Source: Mariniblastus sp. | GTDB lineage: Bacteria > Planctomycetota > Planctomycetia > Pirellulales > Pirellulaceae | Direction of reading: 5' to 3' | NCBI GenBank assembly: GCA_014237975.1 | Contig: JABACA010000001.1 | Coordinates: forward strand, 1-64,000 | Length of the DNA stretch: 64,000 nt | In this document: in pieces, positions 29,958-40,849 of the stretch | Position numbering within the stretch: the stretch's first letter is position 1 | Layout of the letters: the number at the start of each line of letters is the position of its first letter | Made by a program: the position numbers and the translations under genes | The notes under the pieces: model-generated | Databases searched by the model: none | Told to the model about the DNA's origin: nothing | Seen by the model: only the letters and a program-made list of their open reading frames with translations

Positions 29958-30773
29958 ATGAATTTGCAACCGATCAAAAGCGAAAACAATCCGAAGTTCA
30001 AGAATGCGCTCCGGCTGCACTCCAGCCGGGGACGTAAACAGCAGGATCGAATCATCATTTTCGGGTTGCAGGAAATTTCCCGCGCCTGCCAGGCGGGCGT
30101 CACGGTCCTGGAAGTTTTTGTGGACGAGAATCAGGCCCCGCCAGATTGCCTGGCGACGGTCGAGGGTGCCGCCTTTTACCAGCTGCCCAGCAGCTTGTTC
30201 AACAAGCTCGCCTTTGGAGATCGAAACGATGGCGTGGTGGTGGTGGCCCAGCGACCGGAATCCGGTTTGGCAGCTTTGAATCTGTCGCCCGATGCACTGG
30301 TAGTCGTACTGCAGGGCATTGAAAAGCCGGGGAACGTGGGAGCCGTGTTTCGCAGCGCCGATGGAGCGGGCGCCGACGCGGTTTTGTTGGCCGATCCGCT
30401 GACGGATGCCTTCCATCCCAATTCGATCCGCGCCAGCCTGGGAACAGTTTTCAGTATGCCAACCGTATCGGCCGACAGTCGATCGTTGCAGGAATACTTG
30501 CATCAGCAGCGATTTCAAATTCTGGCTGCCTGCCTGGATACCGAGCAGGATTACTATTCGATCGATTTGAAAGGACGAACGGCCTTGGTCCTGGGCAATG
30601 AAAAACAAGGTTTGTCCGACGACTGGCGGGGTAGCGGAATCCTAAGTTTCCAGCTGCCGATGCGTGGTCAGGTCGATAGTTTAAATGTCTCTTCCACGGC
30701 CGCGATCCTGGTTTACGAAGCGATGCGGCAACGCCATGACGGGATCGATTCAAGCGAGAAAAACGACCTTTAA
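29958..30773 (+). CDS. TrmH/SpoU family RNA methyltransferase
   Basis: 'VVLQGIEKPGNVGAVFRSADGAGADAVLL...ALVLGNEKQGLSDDW...SLNVSSTAAILVYEAMRQR'. Confidence 0.93.
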   Translation: MNLQPIKSENNPKFKNALRLHSSRGRKQQDRIIIFGLQEISRACQAGVTVLEVFVDENQAPPDCLATVEGAAFYQLPSSLFNKLAFGDRNDGVVVVAQRPESGLAALNLSPDALVVVLQGIEKPGNVGAVFRSADGAGADAVLLADPLTDAFHPNSIRASLGTVFSMPTVSADSRSLQEYLHQQRFQILAACLDTEQDYYSIDLKGRTALVLGNEKQGLSDDWRGSGILSFQLPMRGQVDSLNVSSTAAILVYEAMRQRHDGIDSSEKNDL

Positions 30774-30808
30774 CCCACCTGCCAGTGCCCAGCTTGGCCA
30801 ACCGTAAT

Positions 30809-31678
30809 TCAGATCAGGTTGCCGTTGTGGGCCGCTTGATTCGGAGCCTGGTCGACAACGGACGAGTTGAGTCGACGACTTTTGGGACGACTTGTGCGAC
30901 CACTCGAGGTGGGCGTGGTCTTGCTGTTCTTTTCAGGAACCTTGGGAGACAAGAACAGGTACATCAAGAGAAAGATCACGGTCCAAAAGGTGACAAACAG
31001 GAGCATGGCCTGTAGATGGGATCCACTATCGGAATTGGTTTGTCCAGAAAAACCAAGCTTGGCCGTTTCGACAGCTCCGGATCGCGTATGAAAATTGAGG
31101 GATAACGTCTCATTGCTGTTTGACTCAAATCGTTTCATAAAGTCGTAACCCAACTCAAATTCCATGCGGGCTTCGGGTGCGAATTTTTTGAAATCCCCGC
31201 TTCGCAACACCAACAGGTTGTCACCCTCTCGGCCCATACTGACATCCGTAATATTGGTCAGCCCATCTTCGGCGCCCGAACCGGCTATGGTCAGGGTAAG
31301 TGAATCCAACATAAAGTCCTGCCGGGAAATCATCTCGGGATCGACATTGATAACGAGGGTTAGACGATCAAGCGATTCTACGCCGCGCGAGTTGAAATAA
31401 TCCCAGAGTTCACCCGTCCGCACCTTGCCACTGGAATCAATCAGGTTTTCGATAATAAAACCTACATTCTCGGCAGGCCCTGACGAGCATTTGAAATCAC
31501 CCATCGATTGAGCGGTCAATTGTTCTTCACGGAGAATCAACTCGTCAGCAGTTGATGACGCTGGCCAAGTTGTTAAGACCAGCAAGGTGATTGCCAGAAC
31601 CAGTACGTTCCAAGCAAGTTGAGCGCGGCGAAAACATATATCAAAATTGATATGAGCAAAAGGCACGAGAGGAACCAC
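30809..31678 (-). CDS. Hypothetical secreted/membrane protein
   Basis: Signal peptide, one C-terminal TM ('MLLFVTFWTVIFLLMYLFL'). Confidence 0.65.
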   Translation of the reverse strand: MVPLVPFAHINFDICFRRAQLAWNVLVLAITLLVLTTWPASSTADELILREEQLTAQSMGDFKCSSGPAENVGFIIENLIDSSGKVRTGELWDYFNSRGVESLDRLTLVINVDPEMISRQDFMLDSLTLTIAGSGAEDGLTNITDVSMGREGDNLLVLRSGDFKKFAPEARMEFELGYDFMKRFESNSNETLSLNFHTRSGAVETAKLGFSGQTNSDSGSHLQAMLLFVTFWTVIFLLMYLFLSPKVPEKNSKTTPTSSGRTSRPKSRRLNSSVVDQAPNQAAHNGNLI

Positions 31679-31995
31679 CGAAGGTGAGTTTTAAAATGAG
31701 GGGATGCCTGACTGAGAACTTCATTATATCAATAAAATTGGCAATGGACATCTTTTGGTCTTTTTTGAGCCGTTTCAAACGACCCTTTTGAGGGGAATTA
31801 CGTTATTTGCGGTTTTTTTGTGTCAGACCGCGCCCCTATGAAAAGCAATCACTGTGGGCCAGGACACTGCAGGGAGGGAAACTGCGGCATCCCATCCGAG
31901 GCGAGTAGGGCCTCTGGACCGGAGAGCCACTCGAATATTTGACCTAACCCATTTCTGATAGAGTGCCGGGCTTGATATCTCCAGCATGGATGGGC

Positions 31996-32520
31996 TTAGT
32001 CCTGGTGATACGTCGTGTAATCATCTTCGGCAAGCGGTTCAGTTTGCTCGGCTAATTTTGTCCGCAGGTTGTCGATTTCGATCTGTTGTTCCAGAACGAC
32101 GTTTCTCACCGTGTTGAATTCCGAGCAAATTTCCATCCAAAAATCGTCGTCGCGAAACTTCATCGAGGGAGTATCTCCACGTGTTCCAAGTTCACGCAGC
32201 TGGCGACGTAATCGCACAATAGGCCCGACAAAACGATTGCTGAAACGTATCGTGTCCAACAGGAATGCCGGGAAGATGGCAAAAACGACCAACACGAAAA
32301 ATGCATATTCTTCGGCGGCTGACTGTATGCGGGTCGATAACGACAGGCGCGGGTCTCCCAGCAATGCCTGAACCAGGATGGCAGATAAACCTGCTACACC
32401 AAAGAAAATCACCCAGTGGTACACAATCCGCCGCAGCAGACTGCCCTGAACGGATGCATCCACGTAGTTGTTATTCCGTTTCTTGCGACTTATGTGCTTG
32501 TCCTGTTTCTGGTCAATCAT
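31996..32520 (-). CDS. Hypothetical membrane protein, HAMP-like
   Basis: Two TM segments followed by 'RFVGPIVRLRRQLRELGTRG' and a coiled-coil tail. Confidence 0.7.
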   Translation of the reverse strand: MIDQKQDKHISRKKRNNNYVDASVQGSLLRRIVYHWVIFFGVAGLSAILVQALLGDPRLSLSTRIQSAAEEYAFFVLVVFAIFPAFLLDTIRFSNRFVGPIVRLRRQLRELGTRGDTPSMKFRDDDFWMEICSEFNTVRNVVLEQQIEIDNLRTKLAEQTEPLAEDDYTTYHQD

Positions 32521-33122
32521 CCGAGGCTGGCCCAGCATTTGGGGTGTGATGTTAGAAAACGAAAATTGGTGGCTTTCGGCCAAAAAAACATACGTTCCTG
32601 TACATCTGAGTGCCCGGAAAATCTCTGGATTTGTCGTTTTAGCAACAGAAAAACTTGCTTGGGCAGTCGTTACAATCGCGTTTTTCCAATTTTCCACGAA
32701 TACAACGCGTTTTGCGGCTCTGATTCAGCGACCTGTACAGGTTGCCATGCGTTATGGCGGAACCGAGATTCCTAGTGGGGAAGGTTTGTTGCAGGAATCG
32801 TTTAAAAGGAATGATGGTGAGGGCCAGTAAAGTAGCGTGGATTACAAATGAACGCGGCAAATAGTAAGTATTGCTTATCAAAATCGCCGCCGTATCCGCT
32901 CGTCCTTCTTATGGGTTGTCGAGTCAATCTAGTTTTTGACCTTTCTTATCCGACCCGCGGCCGTCGGTTGGGTCAGTTTCGAAGTAGAAGGACGCTGCGC
33001 CCTTTACTTCCATTTCCGTTTTCTGCTGTTGAAGTGACCTCGGTTGCGTTAACGTAGTGATGCGTTTTGTTGGCAAGTGAATCAGTATGTTAGTCCCACA
33101 GGGGATCCAGGGAGTTATCGAG

Positions 33123-34133
33123 ATGAGAAAAAAGGGCCTACTTTTTTTTGCAAGCTTCAGCTTTTTCAGCCTGCTGGCAGTTACCGTTACGGTCCATGCT
33201 CAGAACGCGGGCCCGAAGAAAAAAGCGAATGCTTCCCGACAAGCGAAGGCGGGAAAACAGGCCACCTATGATGACTCGGTGCCCGCGCCGACACTGGCGG
33301 GAGTCCGTTACGGCAAGCACGAACGGCATATTCTCGATTTCTGGCAGGCGTCTTCGGACGAACCGACTCCTCTTGTCTTTGTCATCCACGGCGGCGGATG
33401 GTCGGGTGGCAGCAAAGAACGGCTGCATCGTTTCGCGGATACTGCGGCGTTACTCGAATCCGGAATTTCGGTCGTGGCGATCAACTACCGCTTGATGGCT
33501 CACACCGACGGGGTCGTGCCTCCGGTCAAAGCGCCTTTGCACGATGCTGCCCGTGCACTTCAGTTCGTCCGCAGCAATGCCAGTGAATGGAACATCGACA
33601 AGGTTCGCATTGGTGCTGCCGGCGGTTCGGCCGGCGCCTGTTCGAGCCTCTGGCTGGCCTACCATGATGATCTTGCCAACCCGAAGAGCGATGACTTGGT
33701 TGCCCGCGAGTCTACCCGGCTCCAGTGTGCTGCCGTCATGGGACCGCAGACGACGCTCGATCCCCAGCAGATGAAAGAGTGGACACCGAACAGTCGCTAT
33801 GGTGGGCATGCTTTCGGAAAGAAGAACTTTGCCCAGTTCCTCGCCGAGCGCGAGAGTATTCTGCCGTGGATTGCCGAGTTTTCTCCCTACGCCTTGGTGA
33901 GCGATGGCGACCCGCCAACCTGTTTGTTCTTCAATGCGGCGCCAGCGATTGGCAAGGATCAGAAAGACCCGACGCACACGGCCAATTTCGGAGTCAAACT
34001 TCAGGAGCGATGTGTCGAACTGGGCGTTGATTGCAAGGTTGTTTATCCTGGCGGTTCGGACGCGACCTATCGGACTCCTACCGACTACCTGATTGCGACG
34101 CTTAAGAAGCGTTCCAAGGATTCGCAAAATTGA
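33123..34133 (+). CDS. Secreted alpha/beta hydrolase (esterase-like)
   Basis: Signal peptide; 'VFVIHGGGWSGGSKERL', 'IGAAGGSAGACSSLWLAY'. Confidence 0.88.
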   Translation: MRKKGLLFFASFSFFSLLAVTVTVHAQNAGPKKKANASRQAKAGKQATYDDSVPAPTLAGVRYGKHERHILDFWQASSDEPTPLVFVIHGGGWSGGSKERLHRFADTAALLESGISVVAINYRLMAHTDGVVPPVKAPLHDAARALQFVRSNASEWNIDKVRIGAAGGSAGACSSLWLAYHDDLANPKSDDLVARESTRLQCAAVMGPQTTLDPQQMKEWTPNSRYGGHAFGKKNFAQFLAERESILPWIAEFSPYALVSDGDPPTCLFFNAAPAIGKDQKDPTHTANFGVKLQERCVELGVDCKVVYPGGSDATYRTPTDYLIATLKKRSKDSQN

Positions 34134-34365
34134 CTGCGGATCGCTTGGTAATTCCCCGGCAGGAATGGGGACAAGGTCAACCTCGACGTCGGCGGCCCCT
34201 TCCGTAGCGAGTTGAGTTGCTCTGGCCTACGTATCATGAAATGTTGCATCCCCCTGGCAGAGCGGCGAATGGGGGTAGATTGAAATAGCAACGGAGCACT
34301 GGAATATTGTCAAAGGGCTGCCATGGCCAAATGGGAGAACATTCCTACACGCCAGATTTCATGGC

Positions 34366-34396
34366 ATAAAGAAAGCCATGGTGTTCACCACGGCTT
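34366..34396 (-). terminator. Intrinsic terminator of rpsU
   Basis: Minus strand AAGCCGTGGTG-aa-CACCATGGCTT followed by TCTTTAT. Confidence 0.75.
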
Positions 34397-34426
34397 GCTG
34401 TATTGGCCCAGGCGGAAAAGAGGGAT

Positions 34427-34630
34427 TTATCGCTTAACGTTGGAGAGCAGGCGGGCTCGTTTTGAGCGGCGTTCCGCACGTAGCCTCGCGCGGCGTTTTG
34501 TTTCACTAGGTTTTTCGTAATATTCTCGACGACGCATTTCCTTCTTGATTCCACTTCGTTCGACGAGTTTTCTAAACCTTCTAACTGCCTCCTGGATAGA
34601 TTCTTTATCACGTACCAACAGCTTTACCAT
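34427..34630 (-). CDS. rpsU: 30S ribosomal protein bS21
   Basis: '[50 protein letters not shown]'; GGAGG upstream of the ATG. Confidence 0.95.
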   Translation of the reverse strand: MVKLLVRDKESIQEAVRRFRKLVERSGIKKEMRRREYYEKPSETKRRARLRAERRSKRARLLSNVKR

Positions 34631-34956
34631 TATTCCTCCAAAAAAATTCTATGATCATCGTAAGACCCCTAGCCGGAATCTTCTGTCATTTGCCAACGGA
34701 CCAAATGGCTGGCTTGGAACACCACCCATCCCACGGTTTCAGGGATTTAGGAGGGTAATCCGGCAATTCTAGCTCCTTCTGGCGATAGGTGTCTAGACCT
34801 GTTATCGGTCGCGTCAACTTTATTTGTAGTGCCCAATTCGGACAACCTGAATACCTTACCTGTCCGTATCAAACAAAAATTCGAGACAAGTTCGATCGGA
34901 TTTCAGTCGATCGATCCGATTCTAACAGCGTCTAAGCAACCGTTTTGCGAGTAAAA

Positions 34957-35208
34957 ATGTCCGAATCGAGTGTAAACCGTGTTTCCGGCGACCAATTCAA
35001 GGTGGTTCAGGAGTTGCTGTCCCGACAAGACGAAGTGCTTGAGAGACTAGATGAGCTCGACATACAAGTCGAAGCGGCGATTAAACAGTTTGTTGGGAAA
35101 ACAGAGGAAACCGAGTTCGACACTTCTCAGACCGAACTCGCCATCGCCCCGCATCGTTCCGCCCAGGCGGCGGACCCTTCTTTCATCGGCCCGGCCAAGG
35201 CCGCGTGA
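34957..35208 (+). CDS. Hypothetical protein
   Basis: Charged, coiled-coil-like N-terminus; no family recognised. Confidence 0.5.
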   Translation: MSESSVNRVSGDQFKVVQELLSRQDEVLERLDELDIQVEAAIKQFVGKTEETEFDTSQTELAIAPHRSAQAADPSFIGPAKAA

Positions 35209-35306
35209 TTTGCATCGCAAATGGAAGGTGTCTATCCATTTGGCTTTTGCAACTGGGGCGTGTGCCAGGCCCGTGCCGGCTCGATTCGACCTCCCGGCGT
35301 TCGATG

Positions 35307-37034
35307 CTATTCGTTTTGCTGGTCCAGGTTGCCCGACTTGCGAATGGCCCAAACTAATCGAAATCCCAATAACACGCTGCACATCATTCCAAAAAGTCCC
35401 AGCACGGAAAGATCCCGAATTCCCCAGGGACCGTGCTCCGGGAACAGCAGTGGTGGGACGTTCGCACTGAGCATCCAGGAAGACCCCAGGAAAATGGCGC
35501 TGGTTAACATGCCCAGCACCAGCCGGTTGACGGTGGGGCCTAAACGCCGGTGATCGAGATGAATGTCGAACCGACCGTTTTGTACTTGTTCCAGAATATG
35601 GGTGATTCGTTGTGGAAGCCCATCTGCCAACTGTTCCAATTGCATATAGAACCGTTGCATTTTACGTGCTTGACGTGTGGGTGATAGTCTTCGCAGCGTC
35701 AGCATGCGCTGATACGGTTTCATAATCTCCATCAAGCTGAATTCCGGGTTAAGCAACCGCGCGGTTCCTTCCAGTGAAATCAGCGTTTTGATCAACAAGC
35801 TGGCTTCGGCCGGCAGTAAAATGTTGTACCGCCGTACTATTTCTACGAAATCGCGCAGGGCAGCACTCATTTCAAATTGGCTCAATACCTGGGTTGAGTA
35901 CTGGCCAACGAAATCAGCAATATCACCGTGCAGCGCCGATTCTTTCAGATTGCTGGGGCACTTGCCAATGCGTTTGATGATCATTGCCAATAAAGGTACG
36001 TCGCGGTTTACAATGGCGACCAGCATCGTTTCGACATCTTCTCTCAACTGTTCGCTGATCCGACCGACCATTCCAAAATCGATCAAACCAAGCTTGCCAT
36101 TTTTCAACAGCAGGATGTTGCCAGGATGAGGGTCCGCGTGGTAAAAGCCGTGTTGGAAAATCATTTTCAGGTAAATGTTGGCCCCGTTTTTTGCAATGTC
36201 AACCAACTCGATTCCGACCGGTGGGGTTTTCTGGGCATCGCGGAGTTTGATTCCATCCAGGCGTTGCATCGTCAACATTTGAGTGGAGCAAAGTGCGCCG
36301 ACTGGCTTGGGAATGACCACCGAACGTTCTTTTTTGAAAATCACTCGAAACTGAATGAGGTTTCGATATTCGCGATCAAAAATCAATTCGCGGCGGAGGG
36401 TTTTGGAAACTTCCTCGACAATCAAGGTCGGCTGGTAGTTTTTGAAATCATCCAGTCGCTCGGCAAGCGATGCCAATCCGGAGAGTATGTCCAGGTCCGT
36501 CTCGATTTTCCGTTCTATATTTGTATGCCGAACTTTAACAACCACTTCGTCCAGCTCTGCCGAGCCATTGGAATTACCAATGCCAGGTAACAACGTGGCT
36601 CGGTGAACCTGTCCAATCGAAGCAGATGCGATAGGTTGCTCATCAAAAGACTCGAAAACCTGTTCGATCGTTTTGCCCAGTTCTTTTTCGACCGTTTCTC
36701 GAACCTCGGAAAAATCATCGGAGGGTGCATCTGATTGCAAGTGTGACAGCTCGTCGGCCAATTCAGGTCCGATCAAATCGGGTCGCGTGCTTAACAGTTG
36801 CCCGAACTTGATGAAGGTCGGACCCAACTCGGTTAGCGCCATGCGAATTAAAACGGACTTTTTCTGGTGGGAGACAAGTTCGCCGTCAGGAGCCCGGATC
36901 AAGTCCTTCATCCAGTCGATGTTCAGCCGGCCCAGCCAATCCGCCAGACCATACTTGCTGAGAACCGATATTATCTCTGTCCAACGTTTTACGTTGCGGT
37001 AAAGTTGCGGGATGGAGGTGAAGGAGCGTTTCAT
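35307..37034 (-). CDS. ABC1/AarF/UbiB kinase family protein
   Basis: 'LTELGPTFIKFGQLLSTRPDLIGPELADELSHLQ...ASIGQVHRA...GFYHADPHPGNILLLKNGKLGLIDFGMVGRI'. Confidence 0.95.
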   Translation of the reverse strand: MKRSFTSIPQLYRNVKRWTEIISVLSKYGLADWLGRLNIDWMKDLIRAPDGELVSHQKKSVLIRMALTELGPTFIKFGQLLSTRPDLIGPELADELSHLQSDAPSDDFSEVRETVEKELGKTIEQVFESFDEQPIASASIGQVHRATLLPGIGNSNGSAELDEVVVKVRHTNIERKIETDLDILSGLASLAERLDDFKNYQPTLIVEEVSKTLRRELIFDREYRNLIQFRVIFKKERSVVIPKPVGALCSTQMLTMQRLDGIKLRDAQKTPPVGIELVDIAKNGANIYLKMIFQHGFYHADPHPGNILLLKNGKLGLIDFGMVGRISEQLREDVETMLVAIVNRDVPLLAMIIKRIGKCPSNLKESALHGDIADFVGQYSTQVLSQFEMSAALRDFVEIVRRYNILLPAEASLLIKTLISLEGTARLLNPEFSLMEIMKPYQRMLTLRRLSPTRQARKMQRFYMQLEQLADGLPQRITHILEQVQNGRFDIHLDHRRLGPTVNRLVLGMLTSAIFLGSSWMLSANVPPLLFPEHGPWGIRDLSVLGLFGMMCSVLLGFRLVWAIRKSGNLDQQNE

Positions 37035-37200
37035 TTTTTTCCGTATTTGGCAACCTAAAGCCTAACGGAGTTGACCCCTGAAGGCAATTTGAAATTGACA
37101 TGGGTCCCATTGATTACTGGAATCACAAGTTGAAAATTTCTGCTAAACTACATTCACACCTCCAGTCGTTACCGCACGTTCAACGGGAGTCCTTGCGTTC

Positions 37201-38520
37201 ATGGATGCGTTCCATTACGGATTGAAAGTTTTTGTTGTTTTTTCCATCGTTTCGATCCTTCCATCCGACCGTTGCTGTGGTTTTGACAATTGGCCCCAAT
37301 GGCGTGGCCAGGACCAAAACAGTCTGAGTCGTGAAACGGACCTGCCAGACGCGCTTGACAAGTCCAATCTCCTGTGGCGGGTGGATTTGCCAGGGCCGGG
37401 TGGTGCCAGTCCGGTCGTTTGGGACAAAAATGTATTTGTGACCACCTCCGATGGAGACGGATTAGCCTTGATCTGTTTTTCGACGGACGGCAAATTGCGG
37501 TGGAAGCGAACCTTGGAGGGCGAGAATGTTGTGACTCGAATGGACAACAGCAATTCAGCAAGTCCTTCGCCGATCACCGATGGAAAACACGTCTGGGCGA
37601 TGATGACCAACGGGGTAATGCACTGCTTTACGGTCGATGGAGATCTCGTCTGGAAGAAAGATATGCAACAGGAATATGGCGAGTTCCAGATTCAATTTGG
37701 AATGGCAACCACACCCGTGCTGGATCGGGGAAAACTCTACTTTCAGTTCATCCATGGCGCGATGCGGGAAAAAGGAACCAGTGTGGGGTGGGTGATTGCA
37801 CTGGACAGCCAAGATGGAACCGAGGTTTTCCTGCAGGAACGAAAAACACCCGCCACCATGGAAAACAAACATTCCTACACATCCCCCGTGGTTTTTCGCT
37901 GCAAAGAAGCCGAGTTTCTGGTAACCCTTGGCGGCGATTATGTCATCGGGCATTCCCTGCAAGACGGTTCGGAAATTTGGCGTTGCGGCGGTATCAATCC
38001 GGAGGATGGCTACAATCCGTTTTTGCGATTAGTCAGTTCGCCGGTTTGTAGCGAGGACTTGATCGTTATCCCGACAGCCAAGCGGGGTCCGATTATTGGC
38101 TTGGAGGTGGATCCCGATCATTTGCGGGGAGATGTGACCGACGTCAAAAAAGCACATCGTTGGAGAATCAAGCGGGGGACGCCCGATGTTGCCACGCCCG
38201 TCATCGATGGCGACAACGTTTATTTTGCTCGCGAGGATGGTGTTTTTGTTTGTGCCGATTCAAAAACGGGCAAGCTTCATTACGAAGAGCGGACGCTGGC
38301 AGGCAAACATCGTGGAACACCGGTGGTGGCAGATGGCAAGATTTATATCGTGGGTCGTGATGGTAATATTGTGATCATGAAAACGGGCCCCGACTACAAT
38401 GTGATTTCTGAATACGAACTGAACGAGACAACGACGGCGTCTCCGGCCATTTCAAATGGACGGATTTACATTCGCACATCGAATGGACTTTATGCATTTG
38501 GAAAAACTGCCAAGCCTTGA
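37201..38520 (+). CDS. PQQ-binding-like beta-propeller repeat protein
   Basis: 'WPQWRGQDQNSLSRETDLP...LLWRVDLPGPGGASPVVWDKNVFVTTSDGDG...LRWKRTLEG'. Confidence 0.92.
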   Translation: MDAFHYGLKVFVVFSIVSILPSDRCCGFDNWPQWRGQDQNSLSRETDLPDALDKSNLLWRVDLPGPGGASPVVWDKNVFVTTSDGDGLALICFSTDGKLRWKRTLEGENVVTRMDNSNSASPSPITDGKHVWAMMTNGVMHCFTVDGDLVWKKDMQQEYGEFQIQFGMATTPVLDRGKLYFQFIHGAMREKGTSVGWVIALDSQDGTEVFLQERKTPATMENKHSYTSPVVFRCKEAEFLVTLGGDYVIGHSLQDGSEIWRCGGINPEDGYNPFLRLVSSPVCSEDLIVIPTAKRGPIIGLEVDPDHLRGDVTDVKKAHRWRIKRGTPDVATPVIDGDNVYFAREDGVFVCADSKTGKLHYEERTLAGKHRGTPVVADGKIYIVGRDGNIVIMKTGPDYNVISEYELNETTTASPAISNGRIYIRTSNGLYAFGKTAKP

Positions 38521-38551
38521 AAAGCGGGTTTTAGATCGTGGAGAAAATGAA

Positions 38552-39640
38552 ATGAACAGACAATCTGTTATAAGTTACGCAATGGCGGCGTGTCTTGCCG
38601 TTGGGTTGGGACTGGTTGCTACAGGACTGATGGCCCAGCAAACAGACAAGAATCAGGTTCGACCCAAACAGGCTGAGCAAATGGAATACGCAATTGCAAT
38701 TCATGGTGGAGCGGGCAGTAGTCCTAAACGTTTTTCCGATGCGGCCAACGAGCAGCGACGAAGTGCGTTGGAGAAAGCGCTGCGGATCGGCACCGAGATC
38801 CTGAAATCGGGAGGGAGCTCCCTGGAAGCCGTCGAGAAAGTGGTATTGTTCCTGGAAAACGACCCGCAGTTCAATGCAGGCAAGGGCGCTGTGTTTAATG
38901 CGGCCGGTGGCCACGAATTGGACGCGTCAATCATGGATGGTAAAACGCTTGAATGCGGGGCAGTCGCCGGGGTTTGGACGGTCAAAAATCCCATCACGCT
39001 GGCGAGAATGGTGATGACCGATACCCGCCACATTATTTTGGCCAGTAACGGGGCGGAAGAATTTGCAACTAAAATGAAGGTTCCCCGAGTCGAAACGACT
39101 TACTTTGACACGCCGGCAACGCTGGAAGCGTGGAAGCGGGTTCGCGCCAAGATGGGCGATAGTGGGATGCTGCCGGGGCCGACCCAAATTCTGGACGAAG
39201 ACACCGGTTCCTACCTGGGCACCGTCGGTTGCGTTGCACTGGACAAGGCTGGCAACCTGGCGGCTGCTACATCGACCGGAGGGATGACCAATAAGCAGTT
39301 TGGACGTGTTGGAGACAGCCCGATAATCGGCGCAGGTACCTTTGCCGACAACCGAACTTGTGCTGTTTCTTGTACCGGCATCGGGGAGCAATTTATCCGG
39401 AATGCCGTGGCCTTTAATGTCTCAGCGCAAATGCGGTGGCGTCACGCGACATTGGACGAAAGCGTGAAAGATGTCTTGAATAACGAACTGAAAAAAGGCG
39501 ATGGTGGTATCATTGCAGTTGGACGAGACGGTTCGATTTCGATGCGGTTCAATACCAGCGGTATGTCGCGGGCTGCGGCTGATTCAAGCGGTCGATTTGA
39601 AGTCCTGTGGGCTGAAAAAGGTAATGCAAAGCAGCCTTAG
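38552..39640 (+). CDS. Isoaspartyl peptidase / L-asparaginase (Ntn hydrolase)
   Basis: Signal peptide; 'YAIAIHGGAGSSPKRF', 'GTVGCVALDKAGNLAAATSTGGMTNKQFGRVGDSPIIGAGTFAD'. Confidence 0.95.
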   Translation: MNRQSVISYAMAACLAVGLGLVATGLMAQQTDKNQVRPKQAEQMEYAIAIHGGAGSSPKRFSDAANEQRRSALEKALRIGTEILKSGGSSLEAVEKVVLFLENDPQFNAGKGAVFNAAGGHELDASIMDGKTLECGAVAGVWTVKNPITLARMVMTDTRHIILASNGAEEFATKMKVPRVETTYFDTPATLEAWKRVRAKMGDSGMLPGPTQILDEDTGSYLGTVGCVALDKAGNLAAATSTGGMTNKQFGRVGDSPIIGAGTFADNRTCAVSCTGIGEQFIRNAVAFNVSAQMRWRHATLDESVKDVLNNELKKGDGGIIAVGRDGSISMRFNTSGMSRAAADSSGRFEVLWAEKGNAKQP

Positions 39641-39736
39641 TCTTCAGTGATTTTATGCGCAACGTTTCCGGCCGTCTTGCTGTTTGGAACAAGGCAAGAC
39701 AGCAAGGCTTGGCTGGTTCAGGGCGTAATTCGGAAG

Positions 39737-40693
39737 TCAACGGCTAAGCCGCCGTAGGTTTCTTAGCATGTTGGTCAGGTCATCCTGCACCGAAGAGGAT
39801 GCTGTGACCACCAAAATCCTGAGCGGTCGATAATAGTGAATGACCCCGTCACCGCCATTGGTCTTCCAGGATTGGGGGTCAATCGTACTCTCAATCAGCG
39901 CAACCAGCTCAGGACCATGATCCCAGGGAGGAGCGAAGTTACCTCCGACATGGCTCCAGACCTGAACCGGCCCACCCGTGAACTTACTCATGGCATAAAT
40001 GTCCCGTTCCATGGCGTCTGTCAAAACAGAACCGTGGTCGATACCCGGCTGTTCCTTGTTGAATAGGGCTTCATCGTCGCCGCGGTTCCAGGTCGGATCG
40101 GCTTCTTTGTTTTGACCGGCCGTCGGGCTCGTGTTGCCAAGGGGAGCCTGTGCCGAATCTCTCACCAACTTCTGTGATTGACGAGATTCGTTCGCCGAAC
40201 GACGGTTGCGGCGTTTGATTTCCAGTTCAATTTCTTTCGCGTAATTTTTAAGCCTCGTCGCGGCAATCGCCCGAAAACTTTTCAATTGATCATTCGTTTC
40301 AAATCGAGGATCACTGACTATTTCCGTATGCAGGTGACATAGGTCAATGATGGCACCTACCGAGGCGACCGGGTCTTCTTTTGACTTGGACCGTTTGACG
40401 AACGCCTTGACGTCTTTCCTGAGATCACCAATTGGACGCTGCTGGTCGCTTTGTTCAGGGTTCGAAACTTGATCGCCGGCCAAGGCGGCAGCCGATAAAC
40501 TCAAACCCAGTACTGCCACAACGCAGATTGATAGGGATATGGCAACCGCTTTGATGAGCTGGTTGCCAGGGTGTTTTGAAACCTGGCCAAGCGGTTGATG
40601 CAGCCTGGCCCGTTGGCAGCTAGGTTCGTCCAAGTTTTGGTTTGCGGGCGGAAACGAACTGGATCGAGAATTTCCGAATTGCATGTCAGGCAC
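39737..40693 (-). CDS. Hypothetical membrane-anchored protein
   Basis: 318 aa, one N-proximal TM segment; no family recognised. Confidence 0.6.
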   Translation of the reverse strand: MPDMQFGNSRSSSFPPANQNLDEPSCQRARLHQPLGQVSKHPGNQLIKAVAISLSICVVAVLGLSLSAAALAGDQVSNPEQSDQQRPIGDLRKDVKAFVKRSKSKEDPVASVGAIIDLCHLHTEIVSDPRFETNDQLKSFRAIAATRLKNYAKEIELEIKRRNRRSANESRQSQKLVRDSAQAPLGNTSPTAGQNKEADPTWNRGDDEALFNKEQPGIDHGSVLTDAMERDIYAMSKFTGGPVQVWSHVGGNFAPPWDHGPELVALIESTIDPQSWKTNGGDGVIHYYRPLRILVVTASSSVQDDLTNMLRNLRRLSR

Positions 40694-40849
40694 TCCTTGA
40701 ACACGTTAAAACGCCTTGCCCAGGCAGCACTAATCTTAACCGATTTAAATGGCCCGTAAATCATTTGGCACGTATGATCGACCTGCTTTTGATCCCTTTT
40801 TCCAGTTGAGGTTGCTGGGTGGAACGTGAATGTGCTTACAGATCAACAT

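Noticed and set aside
29243-30608. Long minus-strand ORFs (176 aa and 268 aa)
   Set aside because: Antisense to the two RNA methyltransferase genes, which have clear catalytic motifs.
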